A stretch of DNA of 64,000 bases, from NCBI GenBank assembly GCA_041730495.1, contig JBGSBR010000002.1:1-64000 (forward strand), written 5' to 3'. The position numbers and the translations under genes were made by a program. The notes below the pieces were generated by a model. It searched no databases and was not told where the DNA came from. It worked only from the letters and a program-made list of their open reading frames with translations. The DNA is from JBGSBR01 sp041730495. Its GTDB lineage: Bacteria; Patescibacteriota; Microgenomatia; UBA1406; GWC2-37-13. Positions 43,197-48,854 of this stretch are shown in pieces; within the stretch, counting starts at the first letter, position 1, and each line of letters opens with the position of its first letter.

Positions 43197-43277
43197 CTTC
43201 CGAACCGTCGTCATACAGACGATGAACTGAAAGTATCGAATATCGGTACAAACGGTTTATCCGAGTATGACGGCGGT
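43165..43277 (+). ncRNA. island structured element E1
   Basis: Hairpin 1: CCTGAGG (43173-43179) / CCTCAGG (43185-43191), extended by GGAAG/CTTCC. Outer stem: ACCGTCGTCATAC (43204-43216) pairs with GTATGACGGCGGT (43265-43277), 13 bp with one G-T. Inner hairpin: GTATCG/CGGTAC (43233-43249). Same layout as E2-E6 but with a different stem sequence. Confidence 0.6.
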
Positions 43278-43337
43278 AGTCATACCCTCTCCCGATACAT
43301 ATAAGCCTCGCATTATAGCCAGCTATAGCACGTGTAG

Positions 43338-43413
43338 TATAATTACAGTGCAATAAATGATTTATTGTAGCTCAAGAGGGCTTCCTTAATAAAATTACGT
43401 ATTAATACGTAAT
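43338..43413 (+). promoter_or_regulatory. island cassette 2 promoter region with perfect palindrome
   Basis: TATAAT at 43338-43343 lacks a clear -35. Between it and the ribosome binding site is TTACGTATTAATACGTAA (43396-43413), a perfect 18-bp palindrome well suited to a dimeric regulator. Confidence 0.45.
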
Positions 43414-43424
43414 TGGAGGATAAA

Positions 43425-43616
43425 ATGTCAGAACGGTTAAAAAGAAGTGTTACAGGTGGTGCTGGTGGTTTAATCGGAGGGATGATCGGCTGGTGGATTG
43501 CAACGAGTAATCCGCACTTTTCACCTCTGATTAATGCGTTTATTATCACCCTAACAGCCCTAATTGTGGCTGGTTTCTTTCAACTGTTGTGGGATGATTT
43601 TCACCATAACACTTGA
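43425..43616 (+). CDS. island cassette 2: small glycine-rich membrane protein
   Basis: 63 residues from ATG 43425, preceded by TGGAGG. A glycine-zipper-like helix (GGAGGLIGGMIGWWIA, about 11-27) and a second helix (AFIITLTALIVAGFFQLLW) are typical of small oligomerising membrane proteins. No family recognised; similar in size and small-residue content to the cassette 1 protein. Confidence 0.65.
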   Translation: MSERLKRSVTGGAGGLIGGMIGWWIATSNPHFSPLINAFIITLTALIVAGFFQLLWDDFHHNT

Positions 43617-43647
43617 GTTAAAACGCCGGCAGCGATAAAGCCAAATT

Positions 43648-43750
43648 TGATCTGGCGTAATGTCAGATCATGGTAGCTGGGATGATCCAGAGCAAAACTT
43701 AGGAGAAATGCTCTCCTAGACCTAAGCTCATACAGATCTCCCAGCTACCA
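43648..43750 (+). ncRNA. island structured element E2
   Basis: Hairpin 1: TGATCTG/CAGATCA (43648-43670). Directly after it the outer stem TGGTAGCTGGGA (43671-43682) pairs with TCCCAGCTACCA (43739-43750), 12 bp perfect. Inner hairpin 2: TTAGGAGA-AATGC-TCTCCTAG (43699-43719). An alternative CTTAGG/CCTAAG pairing competes with hairpin 2. Confidence 0.72.
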
Positions 43751-43781
43751 AGTCGTACAATCTCCTTTAAACCTATAATAT

Positions 43782-43810
43782 TTGATTCTTAAGGCTTCAT
43801 AAGCTATAAT
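43782..43810 (+). promoter_or_regulatory. island cassette 3 promoter
   Basis: TTGATT (43782-43787), 17-base spacer, TATAAT (43805-43810), preceded by the island box ACCTATAATATTTGA. The leader begins with ATTGTG-GCAA-CACAAT, a 6-bp hairpin with a GNRA tetraloop. Confidence 0.72.
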
Positions 43811-43869
43811 TGAGTTATTGTGGCAACACAATGCTTAACAACTCGTCAGCCATGGAAAGGAGAAAAAAC

Positions 43870-44247
43870 ATGGCATTTAAAGTTTTTTTGAGGGAACTCA
43901 AGAAACTCATTGTCGTTTGGAAGAGAAATTTCCGTCGTGCAGCGCAATTCAGTTACCGCATTTTTATGCGGAACAGAATCCAGCTGTTGTTGGCCTACTT
44001 TTGGTCGTGGGGATTGTATACAGTAGTTTATGTTGGCTCCATCAAGTATTTTATGTATGGAGTTTTAACAGGTCTTCTTGTATCGTTGCCATTCATAGTA
44101 GTTGCCGGGATATTCGCTGTAAGTGCCGTAATGATAATGAAAATGCAAAAAATCACTATGGCAAATGTACAAGCATACTTGACAGATCCGCTCGACATTC
44201 CGGTCGTAGAAATTGAAGTCCGAGAATTGAATGATTTCGGACTGTAA
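43870..44247 (+). CDS. island cassette 3: membrane protein, N-half of the 46500-type protein
   Basis: 125 residues from ATG 43870 (site GGAAAGGAG). A basic N-terminus (LRELKKLIVVWKRNFRRA), then RIFMRNRIQLLLAYFWSWGLY and two to three hydrophobic segments. The part RIFMRNRIQLLLAYF and the following helices align with residues about 15-75 of the 167-residue protein at 46500. The LPxxV domain is missing; the next gene carries it. The leader and start region are near-duplicates of those at 46441-46499. Confidence 0.68.
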   Translation: MAFKVFLRELKKLIVVWKRNFRRAAQFSYRIFMRNRIQLLLAYFWSWGLYTVVYVGSIKYFMYGVLTGLLVSLPFIVVAGIFAVSAVMIMKMQKITMANVQAYLTDPLDIPVVEIEVRELNDFGL

Positions 44248-44286
44248 CAATTGTCGTTTGGCGAATCACGCACAAGGAGTAATGTA

Positions 44287-44646
44287 ATGCCGACACAAAT
44301 TGATCCCACCGCATGCTTGATTTTTTTTGCAATCCTGTATGCGATTGGTGTTCGTATCTGGGACAGAGTGACAGAGTCGCAAGAGCGGAAGATTTTTGGC
44401 AAAGTTTACGCAATAGTTAGCTACATCCTTTGTATTCAAGGAAGTACATCAAAGCAAGCAGCCAGAATGAAGCCGCAACAGGCGATCAAAAAATTGCTAA
44501 AGGAGCTACCACCTCAAGTAATGCGAGTAGAGATCGAGGGTCTCTACGAAAAAAGAAAATCAGGGTCGGAAGTATGGTATTTAGAACAAGTCGTGCAGTA
44601 CATGCACGAGCTCTATCCAGAATTCGATCTGATTAAAATCAAATAG
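44287..44646 (+). CDS. island cassette 3: LPxxV-domain membrane protein
   Basis: 119 residues from ATG 44287 (AAGGAGT upstream). One N-terminal helix (CLIFFAILYAIGVRIW) and a second hydrophobic stretch (YAIVSYILCI) precede the island domain: IKKLLKELPPQVMRVEIEGL, then EKRKSG and EVWYLEQVVQYMHELYP. First of five paralogues. Positive charges after the helix suggest a cytoplasmic C-terminus. Confidence 0.7.
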   Translation: MPTQIDPTACLIFFAILYAIGVRIWDRVTESQERKIFGKVYAIVSYILCIQGSTSKQAARMKPQQAIKKLLKELPPQVMRVEIEGLYEKRKSGSEVWYLEQVVQYMHELYPEFDLIKIK

Positions 44647-44687
44647 AATCTCAACTTAGTTGAGCGCTTGGCAGCGAGAAGCCAATT
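44647..44687 (+). other. start of the 302-base gap between cassettes 3 and 4
   Basis: The gap 44647-44948 has no gene. It holds short inverted repeats (CAACTTAGTTG at 44652-44662; GGC...GCC), then element E3 (44688-44780), the cassette 4 promoter (44823-44851) and a leader of about 97 bases with an extra AAGGAGG at 44879-44885. Confidence 0.6.
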
Positions 44688-44780
44688 GACCTCATTGTAG
44701 GTCGGTAGCTGGGATAACAGTTGATGTATGATGTAAAGGAAAAGCTCTTTTACTTAACACAATACATGTTCCCAGCTACC
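44688..44780 (+). ncRNA. island structured element E3
   Basis: Hairpin 1: GACCT/AGGTC (44688-44703). Outer stem: GGTAGCTGGGA (44704-44714) with TCCCAGCTACC (44770-44780). Hairpin 2: GTAAAGGA-AAAGC-TCTTTTAC (44733-44753), an 8-bp stem whose sequence differs from E2 and E4 while pairing is kept. Confidence 0.72.
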
Positions 44781-44822
44781 AGTCGTACCTTCTTTAAATT
44801 TATTTTATTTAACCCATAATAT

Positions 44823-44851
44823 TTGTCTATTTATATGTCTTGAAGTATAAT
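44823..44851 (+). promoter_or_regulatory. island cassette 4 promoter
   Basis: TTGTCT (44823-44828), 17-base spacer, TATAAT (44846-44851), preceded by ACCCATAATATTTG. An unused-looking AAGGAGGTGAAAG at 44879-44891 could start a 15-codon GTG leader ORF ending at TAA before the first gene. Confidence 0.68.
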
Positions 44852-44948
44852 TACGCTGCAATACGAGTAATAACACCAAAGGAGGTGAAAGAAAATTATT
44901 GCGGCACATTAAATTTTAGACGGCTGAATTAAAGAAAGGAATGGATCC

Positions 44949-45305
44949 ATGGGAGAACTCACTATCAGTTGTCTCTTTAGCCTGTGTATTATGGCTGGAG
45001 GTATTGCATTCTTTTTCCAAATTGTAGATTTTGAAAAAAAACAGAAGTTGCAAAAAGCTAGTGATTTAGAAAGCTATTTGCAGGAACTGGAAAATTCTAG
45101 AACGGATTTGAAAGGAATTGAGTTGGAAGCTGAAATGCGTCGTACATGTCGAAAAATTCTGGCATTACTACCAGATCAAGTACGCGTTTTTCGTATGAAA
45201 GGTTTACAGGAAAGTCGTGAAAGCGGCACAGTAGAATGGACGCCAAACTCGGTCAAAGGGTACGTTCGTACCCTACGACTCGAAGTACAAAATAGGAGTA
45301 AATAA
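44949..45305 (+). CDS. island cassette 4: LPxxV-domain membrane protein
   Basis: 118 residues. N-terminal helix (SCLFSLCIMAGGIAFFFQIV), a lysine-rich membrane-proximal segment (FEKKQKLQKA), a helical linker and the island domain: RKILALLPDQVRVFRMKGL, QESRESGTVEWTPNSVKGYV, RTLRLE. The most consensus-like copy. The stop overlaps the next start (TAATG). Confidence 0.72.
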   Translation: MGELTISCLFSLCIMAGGIAFFFQIVDFEKKQKLQKASDLESYLQELENSRTDLKGIELEAEMRRTCRKILALLPDQVRVFRMKGLQESRESGTVEWTPNSVKGYVRTLRLEVQNRSK

Positions 45306-45601
45306 TGACAGTTCTCACTCCTGGCGAGCGCATCGCCAAGTTCTTCAGCGACTATACGAAGCCACTAGTAGTAGTGGTTATGGTGGTCGCGTGGTACTTC
45401 GGAGTCCCATTTGCTTATGTTGAGATGGGACCCATCGGCATTTTAGCGGGGTTTATTCTGACTCCGCTCGTTGTTATTTGGGGATTTGTAGTAGTCTACT
45501 TGTTGCTTAAGGCAGCATTTAGTCTTATCATCTCACCAATCTTGAGCGTACTTCAACTTGACCCCGCACTCTACAATCCGTTTTTGCAAAGAAAGGAGTA
45601 A
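45305..45601 (+). CDS. island cassette 4: two-helix membrane protein
   Basis: 98 residues. A soluble N-terminus (TPGERIAKFFSDYTKP) and two or three hydrophobic stretches (about 20-38 and 43-78). It resembles the 112-residue protein at 47273 in layout: N-terminal FF-containing helix, membrane hairpin rich in Gly/Leu/Val and a charged tail. Overlaps the previous stop by one base. Confidence 0.66.
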   Translation: MTVLTPGERIAKFFSDYTKPLVVVVMVVAWYFGVPFAYVEMGPIGILAGFILTPLVVIWGFVVVYLLLKAAFSLIISPILSVLQLDPALYNPFLQRKE

Positions 45602-45604
45602 CGA

Positions 45605-45901
45605 ATGAAACTCAACTCAGCGCAAATGCTTCTACTTTTATCTGTCGCACTTGTGCTACTAAGTTTCCAATTAGTTTTTAGTACAAATACAAACAACACG
45701 AACGTTAACTCGCAACAGATCGAGCTGCCAGTGGAAAGTCACTGGGAAGGAATCTATTATGATTCCGACAGTGAAACTTCGCGAGTAAATACAGGGAATA
45801 ATTTAAGTTCATGTCCGCCAGCATACATGGGTGGGTTTCTCATTACCTGTAAGGTAAATGGGACACCGCAACCGGTCTACAACACAGGAGGAGAGAAGTG
45901 A
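45605..45901 (+). CDS. island cassette 4: exported two-cysteine protein
   Basis: 98 residues; AAAGGAGTA upstream. An N-terminal signal or anchor (MLLLLSVALVLLSFQLVF) and an Asn/Thr-rich stretch lead to ESHWEGIYYDSDSETSRV, and two cysteines in SSCPPAYMGGFLITCKVNG. The order W-x-x-(I/V)-Y-(Y/F)-D-S then two Cys recurs in the protein at 48061. A disulfide outside the membrane is likely. Confidence 0.66.
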   Translation: MKLNSAQMLLLLSVALVLLSFQLVFSTNTNNTNVNSQQIELPVESHWEGIYYDSDSETSRVNTGNNLSSCPPAYMGGFLITCKVNGTPQPVYNTGGEK

Positions 45902-46233
45902 AAAAAATTCTATATGTTCTTATCGGAGCGCTGATTTGCGTGTGCGTGTGGGCAATCGCCCGCTACAATTACACCCAGAAGCGCATCAAAGCAAAGAACG
46001 CAAAAAAAGCGCGTAAGCTTGAGTGTTTGCTCAAGTTGCTCGCTGACCAAACAATCAGTGACGACCGGCGCGAAAGTACCACAATGAGCATTTTGGTGGA
46101 ACTTCCACTATTCGTGGAGTACTTCGAAGCTTACGGTATGTCCGTATCGCGCAAACGAGGAAACGTCGAAGTCTGGGGTATTGGGCGGGTGGAACAGTAC
46201 ATCGCCGAACTCTGGGCAGGATCCGCCACCTAA
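45898..46233 (+). CDS. island cassette 4: LPxxV-domain membrane protein, GTG start
   Basis: 111 residues from GTG 45898, overlapping the previous TGA as GTGA; AGGAGGAGA lies just upstream. N-terminal helix (ILYVLIGALICVCVWAIAR), a very basic segment (KRIKAKNAKKARKLE) and the island domain: ILVELPLFVEYFEAYGM, SRKRGNVEVWGIGRVEQYIAEL. Higher G+C and Arg/CGC codons than in the flanking genes. Confidence 0.7.
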   Translation: MKKILYVLIGALICVCVWAIARYNYTQKRIKAKNAKKARKLECLLKLLADQTISDDRRESTTMSILVELPLFVEYFEAYGMSVSRKRGNVEVWGIGRVEQYIAELWAGSAT

Positions 46234-46276
46234 AATTTAATAGTCGTCTAAACGCTAGCATCGTACTGCTAATTTT

Positions 46277-46373
46277 GAACCTGCATTATGTAGGTTCGGT
46301 AGCTGGGATGAGTCACTTGTGAAAGCTGAGAGAAAAGCTTTCTCGGTCATAACAAGTCTGTCACCCAGCTACC
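46277..46373 (+). ncRNA. island structured element E4
   Basis: Hairpin 1: GAACCT/AGGTTC (46277-46297). Outer stem: GGTAGCTGGG (46298-46307) with CCCAGCTACC (46364-46373), continued by TGA/TCA and ACTTGT/ACAAGT. Hairpin 2: CTGAGAGA-AAAGC-TTTCTCGG (46326-46346). Confidence 0.72.
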
Positions 46374-46411
46374 AGTCGTACTTCTTTAACTAAATTTATA
46401 ACCCATAATAT

Positions 46412-46440
46412 TTGATATCTTCAATAAATTAGACTATAAT
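46412..46440 (+). promoter_or_regulatory. island cassette 5 promoter
   Basis: TTGATA (46412-46417), 17-base spacer, TATAAT (46435-46440), preceded by ACCCATAATATTTGA. The leader starts with GTTGTG-GCAA-CATAAC, the counterpart of the cassette 3 hairpin with a compensatory pair change. Confidence 0.72.
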
Positions 46441-46499
46441 TGAGCTGTTGTGGCAACATAACATTTAACAACACGTTAGCCATGGAAAGGAGAAAACTC

Positions 46500-47003
46500 A
46501 TGGCAGCTCAAGAAAGTCGTCGTAAACAAATCCAAAAAGCCTATCGACAGGCTTTACGTAACAGACTACCGATAATGATGTTAGTTGCTTGGACATGTGT
46601 TGCGTACAATTTGGGAAAATTCAGTGCAGGCATACAAATGCCTTGGGAGATAATCGTATATTGTCTATTAGCGGTAAGCGGCTACGTCACATTTACTTTA
46701 GTACGTGACCAGATCCAGTTTGCCGAGGATGGCAAAGACGGGTATAGGAAATTTATGAAATTTCGTCTATACCACCTGGAGTTAACTTTAGAAAAAGTAA
46801 TCGCCTATCAACAAACTGATGGCGAATTGCACAAGTACACAGTCGTGGCATTGCGAGAGTTACTTGAAATTCTCCCTCGCAAAGTCCGTAGTTTAAGACT
46901 GGCCAGTCTTGAAGTTTCCCATTTAAGTGGCATAGAAGAATGGACTATCCCCATGGTTGAAAGCTACATTACGTCATTACGTGATGAGCTCGATGAGCTA
47001 TAG
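46500..47003 (+). CDS. island cassette 5: two-helix membrane protein with LPxxV domain
   Basis: 167 residues from ATG 46500 (GGAAAGGAG). N-terminal basic segment (SRRKQIQKAYRQALRNRLP), two membrane helices (about 28-50 and 57-75), a charged linker and the island domain: LRELLEILPRKVRSLRLASL, then EVSHLSGIEEWTIPMVESYI and TSLRDEL. It equals a fusion of the two proteins of cassette 3. An upstream in-frame ATG-like start at 46440 lies in the promoter. Confidence 0.72.
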   Translation: MAAQESRRKQIQKAYRQALRNRLPIMMLVAWTCVAYNLGKFSAGIQMPWEIIVYCLLAVSGYVTFTLVRDQIQFAEDGKDGYRKFMKFRLYHLELTLEKVIAYQQTDGELHKYTVVALRELLEILPRKVRSLRLASLEVSHLSGIEEWTIPMVESYITSLRDELDEL

Positions 47004-47015
47004 TTGTTAAATTAT

Positions 47016-47118
47016 CACTTAGTGTACTAAGTGTAACCGCCGCCATACTTTATCAAGTCTGATTACTTTAGGTTTAACCTGAAGATAAGCATTCTTGTAA
47101 ACGGGTATGGCGACGGTT
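47016..47118 (+). ncRNA. island structured element E5
   Basis: Hairpin 1: CACTTAG-TGTA-CTAAGTG (47016-47033). Outer stem: AACCGCCGCCATAC (47035-47048) with GTATGGCGACGGTT (47105-47118), 14 positions with one mismatch; related to the E1 stem. Hairpin 2: CTTTAGG/CCTGAAG around position 47075. Confidence 0.66.
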
Positions 47119-47160
47119 GATCTACCTTCTTAAACACGCTTCTTATTTAACCCATAATAT

Positions 47161-47189
47161 TTGACTTTGAGCTTACTTCAGACTATAAT
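47161..47189 (+). promoter_or_regulatory. island cassette 6 promoter
   Basis: TTGACT (47161-47166), 17-base spacer, TATAAT (47184-47189), preceded by ACCCATAATA. The leader has AGTGCA-TCG-TGCGCT, a 6-bp hairpin, near its 5' end. Confidence 0.72.
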
Positions 47190-47272
47190 TTCCAGTTGGA
47201 TAGTGCATCGTGCGCTGTTCGCTTTAACAACTTGTTTGCTCCTATCTTATGGGTAGGAGACTGGAGGTAGTC

Positions 47273-47611
47273 GTGTCTTTAATTCAGCGGAAAACTAACG
47301 AGTTTTTCCAAAAAATTGGAATCCTAGGGCGATTAATTTTTGCACTGGGGGTCATTGGGGCATTCATGAGTGTATCCTTGTATATTGGTGTGACCTTAAA
47401 GCCCGAAGAATCGTTATTTGTACAACTGCTTGCAGGTGTACTTTATGCAATTTTAGGGATACTTGTAGGTCTCTGGGTCATTCTTATGGTTATATATGGA
47501 CTACTAGCTCTGATCTCATGGATAATAAAATTTGTAATATGGATCAGTACAGGGCAGTGGCCAAGTAGAACCAAGGAGGAAAATGAAACCACAAATACAA
47601 CGCGTTCGTAG
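47273..47611 (+). CDS. island cassette 6: two-helix membrane protein, GTG start
   Basis: 112 residues from GTG 47273 with CTGGAGGTAG upstream; an in-frame ATG at 47249 precedes the ribosome site and is less likely. Three hydrophobic segments (about 16-38, 48-76, 79-92) and a charged tail (RTKEENETTNTTRS). Same general layout as the protein at 45305. Confidence 0.64.
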   Translation: MSLIQRKTNEFFQKIGILGRLIFALGVIGAFMSVSLYIGVTLKPEESLFVQLLAGVLYAILGILVGLWVILMVIYGLLALISWIIKFVIWISTGQWPSRTKEENETTNTTRS

Positions 47612-47711
47612 ACTTCAAAAGGGTAAGCTGACCGCAAAACAGCAAATACTTATCGCCATTGTGGCAGGAGTATTTTTTTTGTTTCTCGGTTGGATAGCAT
47701 CGCTTTTCTAA
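47583..47711 (+). CDS. island cassette 6: 42-residue single-helix microprotein
   Basis: Starts at ATG 47583, after AAGGAGGA, inside the end of the preceding gene. The product has a basic N-terminal half (MKPQIQRVRRLQKGKLTAKQ) and one membrane helix (ILIAIVAGVFFLFLGWIASLF). Found by reading the operon by hand; supported by its ribosome site and position. Confidence 0.6.
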   Translation: MKPQIQRVRRLQKGKLTAKQQILIAIVAGVFFLFLGWIASLF

Positions 47712-47732
47712 CCCCACAATAAGGAGCTCGAA

Positions 47733-48071
47733 ATGAAACGCAAACTAACGGTTGCAGCTGTTAGTGCAGCAGTGGGATACTTTCTCGCTAAAGCTGTAGC
47801 ATACATCAACTGGTTTTGTCGAAGCGATCTCGAAGTCGCCAATCATCTGGAAGGGCAACTTGCCCTTTTGGATGCGAATTCGATCAGCCCAAGTCGGAAA
47901 AAAAAGATTGCGAAGGATATCCTAAAGCACCTGCCCACGAAAGTAGAATTTTTCTACTACGGCATAGATAAGGTTATCCGCAATCAAGGTGGTGACGTGA
48001 CCTGGATGGTCACGGACGTCATCGCTTACATCGCCGAATTACGCGGTGAAGGAGACAACAATGAAACGTAA
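47733..48071 (+). CDS. island cassette 6: LPxxV-domain membrane protein
   Basis: 112 residues (AAGGAGCTC upstream). N-terminal helix (VAAVSAAVGYFLAKAVAYI), a linker helix and the island domain: AKDILKHLPTKVEFFYYGI, then RNQGGDVTWMVTDVIAYI and AELRGE. Overlaps the next start by 11 bases. Confidence 0.7.
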   Translation: MKRKLTVAAVSAAVGYFLAKAVAYINWFCRSDLEVANHLEGQLALLDANSISPSRKKKIAKDILKHLPTKVEFFYYGIDKVIRNQGGDVTWMVTDVIAYIAELRGEGDNNET

Positions 48072-48330
48072 ATCGCTGCATCCCGTGGCAATCCTAACAG
48101 TCTTTTTACTCTCAACATGGTTTTTGCATTCGGTCTGGTTCCTAGCGCAACCGGTAGACTGGAAGGCAGTCTACTTTGACAGCGCTGGAAATAGACAAGA
48201 AGTTCTTCGCACAAGTTACGGCTTCGTGCCAAGGATTCCGTGCCCTTTCACTTACGTTTACGAGGGCAAAGTTTTCCAACTCGATGAATGTCTTGTTGAA
48301 GAACAAGACATGTGGAGACTACCACAATAG
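48061..48330 (+). CDS. island cassette 6: exported two-cysteine protein
   Basis: 89 residues from ATG 48061 with AAGGAGACA upstream; a GTG at 48046 would leave no ribosome site. N-terminal anchor (AILTVFLLSTWFLHSVWFL) then VDWKAVYFDSAGNRQEVL and two cysteines (PCPFTYVYEGKVFQLDEC). Paralogous to the protein at 45605. Confidence 0.66.
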   Translation: MKRKSLHPVAILTVFLLSTWFLHSVWFLAQPVDWKAVYFDSAGNRQEVLRTSYGFVPRIPCPFTYVYEGKVFQLDECLVEEQDMWRLPQ

Positions 48331-48342
48331 AAGGAGCTTACT

Positions 48343-48528
48343 ATGACTTTATGCAGCGATCCTAGCTGTCGTGTGAAAGCGACGGCTTCGTGCTGTGACT
48401 GCGGTAAAGCATTTTGCCCGCAGCATCTGACTGCACAAAAACCGACAAAAACGCAGTTCCGACATAACAGCGCCCGTCAGGGGACCAAGCGCATCTGTAA
48501 AGGGTGCGCTAGGAAGGAACAAAAGTGA
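48343..48528 (+). CDS. island cassette 6: small zinc-finger protein
   Basis: 61 residues, AAGGAGC upstream. Eight cysteines and three histidines: CSDPSC, CCDCGKAFCPQH, FRHN, ICKGC, an arrangement of paired C-x2/4-C and C-x2-H as in AN1/B-box-type two-zinc fingers. No signal, basic tail. Probably cytoplasmic; nucleic acid or protein binding is inference. Confidence 0.66.
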   Translation: MTLCSDPSCRVKATASCCDCGKAFCPQHLTAQKPTKTQFRHNSARQGTKRICKGCARKEQK

Positions 48529-48704
48529 CTAACGAATTCACCGGAACGTGTTCAGGCTGCGGCAAAAGTCGTGTGCTGGCACCGGTACAACCGAAAGTTA
48601 AACTGGATGATCCACTGGACGTGTACAACGTCCCAGCAGGGCAAACCAAGCACCTATGCGGCGAGTGCATTTCAAAGCTCGTCAAAGAGGAAAAACAGGA
48701 TTAG
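48525..48704 (+). CDS. island cassette 6: zinc-ribbon protein, GTG start
   Basis: 59 residues. GTG 48525 overlaps the previous TGA (GTGA) and has AGGAAGGAAC upstream. CSGCGKSR near residue 9 and LCGECI near residue 45 give two C-x2-C knuckles, a zinc ribbon. Last gene of the island. Confidence 0.62.
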   Translation: MTNEFTGTCSGCGKSRVLAPVQPKVKLDDPLDVYNVPAGQTKHLCGECISKLVKEEKQD

Positions 48705-48802
48705 AGCTATCACGCTCAACCGTCGCCACACCAATGTGACGGAGATTTCAAATATCGCATTAGCAGCGATATAACATTGGAATCTTTATCTAGGTGTGGC
48801 GA
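48704..48802 (+). ncRNA. island structured element E6
   Basis: Hairpin 1: GAGC/GCTC (48704-48717). Outer stem: TCGCCACACC (48723-48732) with GGTGTGGCGA (48793-48802). Inner hairpin: ATATCGC/GCGATAT (48752-48772), with CCAATGT/ACATTGG also possible. AATCTTTATC (48781-48790) and GATAAAGATT (48801-48810) form an alternative 10-bp hairpin that would enclose and disturb the outer stem. Confidence 0.62.
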
Positions 48803-48818
48803 TAAAGATTCTTTACCA

Positions 48819-48847
48819 TTGCAAAAAACGAGTGTATATTGCATACT
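48819..48847 (+). promoter_or_regulatory. pyrG promoter
   Basis: TTGCAA (48819-48824), 17-base spacer, CATACT (48842-48847). The GTG at 48855 is 7 bases further, which fits the leaderless geometry and decides the start. Confidence 0.55.
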
Positions 48848-48854
48848 ATTCTCT

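Noticed and set aside
43671..43750. SRP RNA/Alu-like similarity of TCCCAGCTAC in E2-E4
   Set aside because: A ten-base match only; the rest of the fold does not resemble SRP RNA, and the element is present in several related copies.
42909..48802. Integron gene-cassette array with attC sites
   Set aside because: Cassettes closed by palindromes recall integrons, but the elements lack the RYYYAAC/GTTRRRY core sites, each cassette has its own promoter and leader, and no integron integrase is in the window.
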